Below are positions 53,820 through 59,787 of a DNA stretch of 59,787 nucleotides, one piece after another. The stretch lies in assembly GCA_013151835.1 (NCBI GenBank), contig JAADHK010000081.1, positions 1-59,787 on the forward strand, in the 5' to 3' direction. The notes under the pieces were generated by a model. It was given only the letters and a program-made list of their open reading frames with translations. It did not search any database and had not been told where the DNA came from. How positions within the stretch are numbered: position 1 is the first letter of the stretch; each line of letters opens with the position of its first letter. The position numbers were made by a program, and so were the translations under genes. This stretch comes from Deltaproteobacteria bacterium. Lineage in GTDB: Bacteria; Desulfobacterota; Desulfobacteria; Desulfobacterales; Desulfosalsimonadaceae.

Positions 53820-54767
53820 TTATGTTGCAAGTATTCTTTCAGCTATGCGTATATCCTGTTTTATCTGCGCGGAAAGCTCTTCAATGGATGAAAATCGCTT
53901 TTCAGATCTTATCCTCTCATGAAAGTTTACCCGAATGGGCCGGTCGTAAAGATCACCGGAAAACCCAAGGATATGGACCTCCACGGTGAACAGGTGATCT
54001 TCAAAAGTCGGGCTGTAGCCGATATTGGCCACGCCGTCATATATTTTTCCTTCCGAGGCCGCGTTTACTTCCACGGTTACGGCGTAAACCCCGGTCTTCG
54101 GGCATAATTCATCCGTTAATTTTATATTTGCCGTGGGGCATCCCAGGATCCGGCCCCCGCGGTTCCTGCCGGGTGTAACAGCCCCGCGAAGCTGGTAGGG
54201 ACGTCCGAGCATCTTTTCCGCTTCGGTCACATCGCCGTCCTGCACGGATTTACGTATCCTGGTGCTGCTTACCCGGTCTTCAGGGCGCTTTCCATTAAAT
54301 ATCCAGTCCGTCACGATAATTTCGAATCCGTATTTGTTGCCGTATGACTTTAAAAAATCAATATTCCCCTTCCTGTTTTTACCGAAAGTATAGTCTTTGC
54401 CCACAACAATCGCCTTCATTCCTATTTTCGCCAAAAGTATACCGCATACGAATTCATGGGCGGTCACGGCAGCAAATGATTTGGAAAAGGGGATGCGTAC
54501 AAGGACGTCGATACCCGTGCTTTTAATGAGTTCCGACTTTTGTTCAAACAGCGTGATAAGGGGTGGGGGGCTGGTTTTTTTCAGGACCTTCATCGGGTGG
54601 GGTTCAAAGGTAATGGCAACGGATGTCCCGTTTATCGCCCCGGCCTTTTGGATCACGGCGTTAAAAATTTCGCGGTGCCCGAGATGGACGCCGTCAAAAT
54701 TTCCAATGGTCACGACCGCGTTTAAAAACGGCTCTTTTATTTCATCCATGCTGGTGATCAGCTTCAT
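53820..54767 (-). CDS. ribF: Bifunctional riboflavin kinase / FAD synthetase
   Basis: 315 residues. The N-terminal FAD synthetase domain has VTIGNFDGVHLGHREIFN and VAITFEPHPMKVL; the C-terminal riboflavin kinase domain has GRNRGGRILGCPTANIKL (PTAN motif) and GVANIGYSPTFEDHLFTVEV. It makes FMN and FAD. It is the first gene of the minus-strand housekeeping operon; the ATG has only a weak ribosome-binding site. Confidence 0.95.
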   Translation of the reverse strand: MKLITSMDEIKEPFLNAVVTIGNFDGVHLGHREIFNAVIQKAGAINGTSVAITFEPHPMKVLKKTSPPPLITLFEQKSELIKSTGIDVLVRIPFSKSFAAVTAHEFVCGILLAKIGMKAIVVGKDYTFGKNRKGNIDFLKSYGNKYGFEIIVTDWIFNGKRPEDRVSSTRIRKSVQDGDVTEAEKMLGRPYQLRGAVTPGRNRGGRILGCPTANIKLTDELCPKTGVYAVTVEVNAASEGKIYDGVANIGYSPTFEDHLFTVEVHILGFSGDLYDRPIRVNFHERIRSEKRFSSIEELSAQIKQDIRIAERILAT

Positions 54768-54857
54768 TATTATTACACGCTTACGAAGAAATTAATCTTG
54801 ACTTAACAATGATGTGGCTATATAGAAAAAAACTCTTTTGAAATCAATCATTCTTTT

Positions 54858-54943
54858 GCCGAAGTGGCGGAATTGGTAGACGCGCTAGGTTCAGGGTCTA
54901 GTGGGGTTTCCTCGTGGGAGTTCGAGTCTCCCCTTCGGCACCA
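54858..54943 (+). tRNA. tRNA-Leu (anticodon CAG)
   Basis: Class II tRNA of 86 bases with an encoded CCA. Acceptor GCCGAAG pairs with CTTCGGC, the anticodon stem CTAGG/TCTAG holds loop TTCAGGG (anticodon CAG), a long variable arm follows, then the T arm with TTCGAGT. A rho-independent terminator follows at 54955. It marks the boundary to the accessory region on the right. Confidence 0.96.
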
Positions 54944-54954
54944 AACCAAAATCA

Positions 54955-54990
54955 AGGGGTTAGCCTATGCAATGGGCTGACCCCTTTTTT
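54955..54990 (+). terminator. Rho-independent terminator after tRNA-Leu
   Basis: AGGGGTTAGCC pairs with GGCTGACCCCT (one mismatch) around a loop of nine bases and is followed by six T. Position and orientation fit termination of the tRNA-Leu transcript. The next 220 bases to the following gene show no further feature. Confidence 0.85.
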
Positions 54991-55211
54991 GTTTTAAATT
55001 CAGCCTGGTGATGTAAAAAAGCGTTTCATATTATCTAATTGACACTATCTTCCAGCCACACCAAATCAGGAAAAAATATGTGTTGAACGTATGCAGGGTG
55101 GAATAGTTTTTCATATTGTTCTTGCTTTTTCCGGTAATAAGATACAATATTTGCATCTTCAAATTATGTACGTTCAAATTTTGCCGGTCAATCAGCAAGG
55201 ATATTGATAGA

Positions 55212-55733
55212 ATGGAGCATAATGTGCCAGGCGTAACGATCACACGAGAGATGTTCCTTAAGGACAATCAGGGCCGAACGTTTTCCGATGTTGTGAATGA
55301 TCCGGAACAATCTTTCACCGCAGTTCTTGAATTCTTTAATGATAGCAACAGGCAACGTCGGATGAAGGAGTCTGAGATTCATCACGACAGACCTCCGATG
55401 GCTGGCGTTATCCGGGAACTTGAATCACATCCTGCCATCGATCGGTCTCTGGCAGATATACACACTCAGAGGAGCAAGCGATTACGGCAGGCTGTTGGCG
55501 TGGTGGTACGAATGATCATGGAGGCCAGTGGTTGGCAAAAAACCGGACGAAAAGGCTCTCTAGGTGTAAGGGCCAGTGGGAATCGATCGGCTCCCACGCA
55601 CAACACGGGCGGACTCGCATTTTGGTTCATACGTGCTGAGCGTTACAAGCGTGCTGAGGGTATGCCGTACCGATCGGTACGAGAGCGCTGTCAAAACCTC
55701 GAAACCACAGCGCCACAACAATCACGCAACTAA
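55212..55733 (+). CDS. Unrecognised protein
   Basis: 173 residues from the ATG that follows AAGGATATTGATAGA; the frame is open farther upstream, but that part is AT-rich and looks non-coding. The sequence is hydrophilic with no signal peptide or membrane helix. Recognisable landmarks are KDNQGRTFSDVVNDPEQSF, the Arg-rich RSKRLRQAVGVVVRMIMEAS and the C-terminal GGLAFWFIRAERYKRAEGMP with YRSVRERC. The many Arg residues and short helices could suit nucleic-acid binding, but no family is recognised. An inverted-repeat element starts two bases after its stop codon. Confidence 0.5.
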   Translation: MEHNVPGVTITREMFLKDNQGRTFSDVVNDPEQSFTAVLEFFNDSNRQRRMKESEIHHDRPPMAGVIRELESHPAIDRSLADIHTQRSKRLRQAVGVVVRMIMEASGWQKTGRKGSLGVRASGNRSAPTHNTGGLAFWFIRAERYKRAEGMPYRSVRERCQNLETTAPQQSRN

Positions 55734-55734
55734 A

Positions 55735-55894
55735 ATGGCGTCGTAAAAAATCCCATCTACTGCGTTGTAGCGGGTCGCGAAATGCTCGGAATACTATATG
55801 TGTGCCTCCGCTTTCGCGACACCACTACGCCTTGTATATGGAACTTTCTACTTGTGCCATCTTTACCGGGTTACCTGACTTTTTACAAGATCAT
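55735..55894. repeat. Inverted-repeat element, copy C
   Basis: Begins ATGGCGTCGTAAAAAATCCC and ends GACTTTTTACAAGATCAT; its interior is nearly identical to the copy at 28673 (for example GCGGGTCGCGAAATGCTCGG and CACTACGCCTTGTATATGG). Same orientation as copy A. It starts two bases after a TAA stop codon. Confidence 0.88.
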
Positions 55895-55925
55895 CAAAAT
55901 TGAACACGAATTAAGAAAAGGATAG

Positions 55926-56825
55926 GTGAATTTGAACAACCATTTTAACAACAGACGCGTAACAACGGCATTGCTTCTTGCAGCCGGCACGGGGAGTCGT
56001 CTGTACCCCTTGACGAAAAGCAGGCCTAAGTGCCTTACAATGGTCAATGGAACGTCCATCCTTGAACGCCTTGTTGATTGTTTAAAGCAGCAAGGCTTCA
56101 AGCGCCTGGTTGTGGTCACGGGGCACCTTGAACATTGTATTCGGGAGTTTCTGGGAACACAGGCGGGCGGCATGACCGTCGAGTACATTTTCAGCCCGCT
56201 GTATGAGACGACCAATAACATTTATTCACTCTGGATGGCCCGTGAACGTATTCATGAGCCGTTTCTGCTGGTCGAAAGCGATCTTGTTTTTGACGAATCT
56301 CTGCTGGATGACATGCTTTATCCTGATAGAATTGCCGTTGCACACATGCAGCCGTGGATGGACGGTTCCACTGTCACAGCCAATCAATTTAAACAGGTTA
56401 AGGCCTTCCGGAGCGGCACGGCCGGCCCTTCAGATGAGATCAGATACAAGACGGTGAATATTTACAGTTTCTCGCGCTCTTCATGGCTTGCTATTTCAAA
56501 AAATTTAGACCGGTACATTTCATCCGGCAGGGTCCATGACTATTATGAAGCCGTCTTTGCGGGCATGGTGGCTGACGGAGGCCTCTCGCTTCAGACCGTC
56601 TCTTTTGACAACAAGCCCTGGTATGAAATTGATACTATTTCCGATCTGGCAGAAGCTGAGAAGATTTTTCAGGCAGACGCATATAAATCAACTATTCGTG
56701 ACAATATCACGCCGCAGCCCTCAGTAAGGCCGCTGTTTCAACGAGCTAACAGACAGGCGGAGACGACAGCACGTCCCTTTTCCGGTGTCAGGGCTTCAAC
56801 CCATGCTTTCAATTTGGGGCGCTGA
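55926..56825 (+). CDS. Cytidylyltransferase-type NTP transferase (phosphocholine/phosphonate type)
   Basis: 299 residues of the NTP_transferase fold: TALLLAAGTGSRLYPLTKSR then PKCLTMVNGTSILE (nucleotide and metal loop), VVVTGHLEHCI, FSPLYETTNNIYSLWMAR and LLVESDLVFDE. The NIYSL and ESDLVF elements are typical of LicC/PntC-like CTP:phosphocholine or phosphonate cytidylyltransferases rather than sugar nucleotidyltransferases. A GTG start with AAGGA a few bases upstream is used. The next gene is a HisC/CobD-like PLP enzyme; together they match the two halves of FrbH, the fused CMP-transferase/decarboxylase of FR-900098 synthesis. Which phosphorylated or phosphonated compound it activates is unknown. 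Confidence 0.75.
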   Translation: MNLNNHFNNRRVTTALLLAAGTGSRLYPLTKSRPKCLTMVNGTSILERLVDCLKQQGFKRLVVVTGHLEHCIREFLGTQAGGMTVEYIFSPLYETTNNIYSLWMARERIHEPFLLVESDLVFDESLLDDMLYPDRIAVAHMQPWMDGSTVTANQFKQVKAFRSGTAGPSDEIRYKTVNIYSFSRSSWLAISKNLDRYISSGRVHDYYEAVFAGMVADGGLSLQTVSFDNKPWYEIDTISDLAEAEKIFQADAYKSTIRDNITPQPSVRPLFQRANRQAETTARPFSGVRASTHAFNLGR

Positions 56826-56882
56826 TTCGCCTGATCTTCAAAAAAATGAAGAGTCTCCAAATAAATCAATAGGAACTTATAC

Positions 56883-57995
56883 ATGAAGCAATATGATTAT
56901 GAGACTCAAGCACAAAAATACGCATTCATCTCCGGACAGCATGGTGGGTACTATCATCATGATTTTGTAGATCATTCCTATCTCTATAACCTCTATTTCC
57001 CGCCAGAGGCGGTTTTTACCAACTTCAAAAATCAGATCCACGATCTTGTCTTAAACTACCCGGTTGCACAGGATGCCTTGGCCGGTCTTATCGGTAAGCT
57101 GATACATCAACCGGCTGAAAGGATTGTCGTTGGAAATGGCGCGGCCGAACTTATAAAAATTGTCTCAGGTCACATATGCGGTAAGTTGATAGTCCCGGTA
57201 CCCTCTTTTAATGAATATGCGAATGCGGCGCCGTCGGGCCGGGCTGTTGAATTTGCGCTTGAAGTTCCATCCTTCCATCTGGATGTGGATAAATTTGCAG
57301 CTGAAGCAATCAGGGTTAAAGCTGATGTGGCTGTTGTGGTAACACCAAATAATCCGACATCTATGCTGGTACCCAGGGCAGATATCGTCCGTCTTGCACA
57401 AAAACTTGCACCTCATGACTGTATGCTGATCATCGATGAATCCTTTATGGATTTTATCCAAAACCCGAGCCAAACAACCCTGGAGCAGGACATCGAGCGT
57501 TACCCCAATATGGCAATTTTTAAAAGCATGAGCAAAGCCTATGGAATCTGCGGTCTTAGGATTGGCTATATGCTTACCGCCAATGCCGCCTTTGCCGAAG
57601 CGGTACGAAAAGGTGTGCATATCTGGAATATTAATGGGTTTGCAGAAGAATTTTTGCGGATTTTACCAGATTACCGGCAGGAGTTTGTCGAAAGCTGTAA
57701 ACTGGTACGGGCCGACCGGGACAATCTATATCGCAAACTGTGTTCTATCCCGGGAATGACTGTGTACAAACCCGATGCAAATTTTGTATTCTGCCGTCTC
57801 CCCGATGATACGCAAAGCGCTCCTGAATTCACGCGGAGATTATTTGTTGAGCATAACATGTACATAAAACACTGTTCAGACAAAACACTTAAGGATTCTG
57901 ATCGATATGTTCGTATTGCCAGCCGTACCGAAACAGAGAATTGCGTTTTAGTTGACGCATTGGCAGATATCATTGACTCGAAAAATGAGGTTTAA
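56883..57995 (+). CDS. HisC/CobD-like PLP-dependent aminotransferase or decarboxylase
   Basis: 370 residues, fold type I PLP enzyme. Features are IVVGNGAAELIKIV, AVVVTPNNPTSMLVP (cofactor-binding Asn), CMLIIDESFMDFI (Asp pairing with the pyridine N) and the Schiff-base Lys in FKSMSKAYGICGLRIGYM; the final Arg is in RYVRIASRTE. The sequence is nearest to histidinol-phosphate aminotransferase and L-threonine-phosphate decarboxylase types, so either transamination or decarboxylation of a phosphorylated amino acid is possible. It is 57 bases downstream of the cytidylyltransferase gene and ends two bases before the class III aminotransferase gene, so all are one transcript. Confidence 0.8.
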   Translation: MKQYDYETQAQKYAFISGQHGGYYHHDFVDHSYLYNLYFPPEAVFTNFKNQIHDLVLNYPVAQDALAGLIGKLIHQPAERIVVGNGAAELIKIVSGHICGKLIVPVPSFNEYANAAPSGRAVEFALEVPSFHLDVDKFAAEAIRVKADVAVVVTPNNPTSMLVPRADIVRLAQKLAPHDCMLIIDESFMDFIQNPSQTTLEQDIERYPNMAIFKSMSKAYGICGLRIGYMLTANAAFAEAVRKGVHIWNINGFAEEFLRILPDYRQEFVESCKLVRADRDNLYRKLCSIPGMTVYKPDANFVFCRLPDDTQSAPEFTRRLFVEHNMYIKHCSDKTLKDSDRYVRIASRTETENCVLVDALADIIDSKNEV

Positions 57996-57996
57996 T

Positions 57997-59310
57997 ATGA
58001 AATTAGATAATAACATGTCTGTATCTAAAATAGATTATGTATCTATAAAAGACACTTATGCGTGTCCTTGCGATGAATCAAAAATGTATGATAAATTTTT
58101 AATGCCGGTAAAATCAAAAGGGATGTGGGTTTGGTTTGATGGAGAAGAAGAACCTTATCTTGATTTGGTTCTTAACTACAGTTCTGTAAATTTTGGACAT
58201 TGTTATCCGCCTATTGTAAAAATTGTTAAAGAAGTAATAGAAAGGGTGGATCAAATCCATTCATTTCATTCAAAAGACAAACTTGAATTAAGTGAATATC
58301 TTTCAAAAAAAGTAAGCGCCGATGAAAATTATCAGGTATATTTTAATATAGGTGGTTCTGCGGCTGTTTCTGATGCTATTCGGTTATGTCGTTATACTAC
58401 CGGGAAAAAATGTATGATCTCGTTTGACGGCTCATTTCACGGAGTGAGTTCTGCGGCGGCTTCTGTAGCAGATGACAGATTGGTAGCAAAAGAACAATTT
58501 GGTGTTCCCATATCCGATTACGCATTCTCTGTTCCGTTTCCAAGCACCCATAATGATGTAACTATTAGTGATTGTTTGGAAAAAATTGAAAAGTTGATCT
58601 CGGAAAATGATATCGCCGGAATTATTGTTGAACCGATACAAGGGGCCGGTGGATTTATAATTCCAAAAGATTCTTTTCTTTTGGAATTAAGCAATCTTTG
58701 TAAACGGTGTGACGTAAAATTAATAATAGATGAAATACAAGTGGGTTTTGGACGGGCAGGTTCCTTTTTTGTGTATCAACAATATGGAGTGGAAAATCCG
58801 GATATCGTTCTTTTGTCAAAATCAATAGCAGGCGGTTATTTTCCTGTTAGTGCCGTCATCGCACGTTCTGATTTTTTTGCCAATGTACCCCGTAGAGGGA
58901 CGGCTTTTCAAACTACTTTTAATAACAGTTCCCTGGGACTGGGAATAGCTAATCAATTAATGAAATTAGTAGAAAGAGAGAAGATTTTTGATGGTATATT
59001 AGAAAAAGGGAAAGCTTTTTTAGAAAAATTAAATTTTTTAAGTAAAAGCCCTTATGTCGCTAATTTAAGAGGGGTGGGGTTCGCGATTGCTTTTGATATT
59101 GTGGATCCATTATCTAAATTGCCGTCGGATAAATTAGCAAAAACATTTGTGTCTCAATGTTTAAAAGAGCATGTGATAAGTTATGCCTGTGGTGTTAATT
59201 TTAACAGTGTCAAAATTATACCTTCCTTAGTCGTTACCAATGAAGAAATAGATATAATAACTGAGAGACTTGGCAGATGCTTGCAAAGCTTTCATGACCA
59301 TGTGAAGTAG
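57997..59310 (+). CDS. Class III PLP-dependent aminotransferase
   Basis: 437 residues with the class III pattern: YLDLVLNYSSVNFGHCYPP, NIGGSAAVSDAIRLCRYTTG, SFDGSFHGVSSAA, IIVEPIQGAGGFIIP, LIIDEIQVGFGRAG and the Schiff-base Lys in VLLSKSIAGGYFPVSAV. Such enzymes move amino groups to omega or alpha positions of varied keto acids. GAGG six bases before the ATG at 57997 sets the start. The gene is strikingly AT-rich and uses A/T-ending codons, unlike the genes to its left, which points to recent acquisition. A class III aminotransferase (FrbG) accompanies FrbH in the FR-900098 pathway. Confidence 0.85.
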   Translation: MKLDNNMSVSKIDYVSIKDTYACPCDESKMYDKFLMPVKSKGMWVWFDGEEEPYLDLVLNYSSVNFGHCYPPIVKIVKEVIERVDQIHSFHSKDKLELSEYLSKKVSADENYQVYFNIGGSAAVSDAIRLCRYTTGKKCMISFDGSFHGVSSAAASVADDRLVAKEQFGVPISDYAFSVPFPSTHNDVTISDCLEKIEKLISENDIAGIIVEPIQGAGGFIIPKDSFLLELSNLCKRCDVKLIIDEIQVGFGRAGSFFVYQQYGVENPDIVLLSKSIAGGYFPVSAVIARSDFFANVPRRGTAFQTTFNNSSLGLGIANQLMKLVEREKIFDGILEKGKAFLEKLNFLSKSPYVANLRGVGFAIAFDIVDPLSKLPSDKLAKTFVSQCLKEHVISYACGVNFNSVKIIPSLVVTNEEIDIITERLGRCLQSFHDHVK

Positions 59311-59317
59311 AAAGATT

Positions 59318-59787
59318 ATGGATGAAGTAAATAAAAGAATGGCCATTATGAACCTGCTATATATTGGTGTTTGCAAAGAGAACCTTGAAAAATATTATCC
59401 GTCTTACATTAAAGGTGAATTTTTAACAGATACATTCACTGACGCCGAATTGGTAGATGCTATAATACTTAAAGATATTAATATTTTAATGGTGGATGTG
59501 TTTAATTCAACATTCACAGCATCATTATTGCAACAATTGAAAGGGCGCATAAAACTAATAAATTTTTTGTATCAATCCATTGATTCTTTAATAGACTTAA
59601 AAGAAGCCGCGAATTGCGGCATAGAAGTTAAAAAATTACCTGATGACATTTACTGTCATGAAGTGGCTGAGTTTGCGGTTGCTCAATTATTATGTGCCTG
59701 TAAGGGCACAATCCAATTTGATAAATCTATTAAAAACGGAGAATGGAACCAGGCAATCAATACAAATTTTTCATTACAAGGTAAAAC
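59318..59787 (+). CDS. D-2-hydroxyacid dehydrogenase-like protein, N-terminal part (cut by window end)
   Basis: The frame is open from an ATG at 59318 to the window edge (about 156 residues). The sequence follows the N-terminal catalytic domain of D-isomer 2-hydroxyacid dehydrogenases: ADAI/DAIILKDINILMVD, LKGRIKLINFLYQSIDSLID, GIEVKKLPD and CHEVAEFAVAQLLCACKG, the segment before the NAD-binding domain. The NAD-binding half lies outside the window. It starts seven bases after the class III aminotransferase and shares its AT-rich composition, so it is part of the same operon. The family reduces 2-oxo acids; the substrate is unknown. Confidence 0.7.
   Translation, partial: MDEVNKRMAIMNLLYIGVCKENLEKYYPSYIKGEFLTDTFTDAELVDAIILKDINILMVDVFNSTFTASLLQQLKGRIKLINFLYQSIDSLIDLKEAANCGIEVKKLPDDIYCHEVAEFAVAQLLCACKGTIQFDKSIKNGEWNQAINTNFSLQGK

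Noticed and set aside
1-59787. CRISPR arrays, IS elements, prophage or integrase genes
   Set aside because: No regularly spaced direct repeats, transposase, integrase or phage structural proteins were seen. The repeated DNA consists of dispersed palindromes and inverted-repeat elements without coding capacity.

Overview
The window looks like a chromosomal segment of a Gram-negative, anaerobic-lifestyle bacterium, most plausibly a member of the Desulfobacterota (Desulfobacterales-like). That placement is inferred from the gene content: a complete-looking type II secretion (T2SS) operon with a TIGR04411-type gspN, large HAE3/MMPL-type RND exporters with an LolA-like partner, and many PAS/hybrid histidine kinases. 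There is no rRNA. Two tRNAs are present: Arg-CCG at 10716-10791 and Leu-CAG at 54858-54943. No CRISPR array, IS transposase, integrase or phage gene was seen.

Layout. 0-0.3 kb holds a Phd/YefM-type antitoxin. 0.7-10.7 kb is an envelope export locus: a leftward operon of RND exporter, LolA-like periplasmic protein, DUF1302-like beta-barrel and repeat lipoprotein. It is divergent from a second RND paralogue, with a perfect 20-bp TetR-type palindrome between them. 11-13.7 kb carries an SDR oxidoreductase, a small membrane protein, and a CDP-alcohol phosphatidyltransferase with a cytidylyltransferase. 13.9-17.9 kb is a PAPS/sugar-acid module (cysQ, fused sat-cysC, TviB/WbpO-like UDP-sugar dehydrogenase). 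17.9-24.9 kb has a membrane-anchored MjaI-like nuclease candidate, birA, a multidomain biotin carboxylase with a zinc ribbon, and an orphan PKS-type acyltransferase.

25.3-39.3 kb is the T2SS: gspG-H-I-J-K-L-M-N-C-D-E on the plus strand, then a TPR/membrane protein, with gspF inverted at the end. 39.6-47.8 kb holds asd, two hybrid histidine kinases flanking a frameshifted GMC oxidoreductase, and a 5'-truncated ParB relic. 54.8-47.7 kb (minus strand) is a tightly coupled housekeeping operon: ribF, def, fmt, rsmB, rpe, aroQ and two membrane proteins. After tRNA-Leu, 55-59.8 kb is accessory: an unrecognised ORF, a cytidylyltransferase-type NTP transferase, a HisC/CobD-like PLP enzyme, a class III aminotransferase and the start of a 2-hydroxyacid dehydrogenase. 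The last two are markedly AT-rich, which suggests recent acquisition.

The most unusual signals are as follows. (1) A family of ~125-170 bp inverted-repeat elements begins at or within two bases of stop codons (16456, 36566, 55735; another in the gspK-gspL gap at 28673). A half-copy starts exactly at the gspH stop codon and supplies the leader peptide of gspI. (2) An MjaI-like restriction-endonuclease domain sits behind a transmembrane anchor, with no methylase nearby. (3) Both RND exporters carry 12-residue EF-hand-like loops in a periplasmic domain. (4) The adjacent NTP-transferase and HisC-like genes plus a class III aminotransferase resemble a split FrbH/FrbG-like phosphonate-nucleotide pathway. 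All function calls come from reading motifs by eye; no database search was run.
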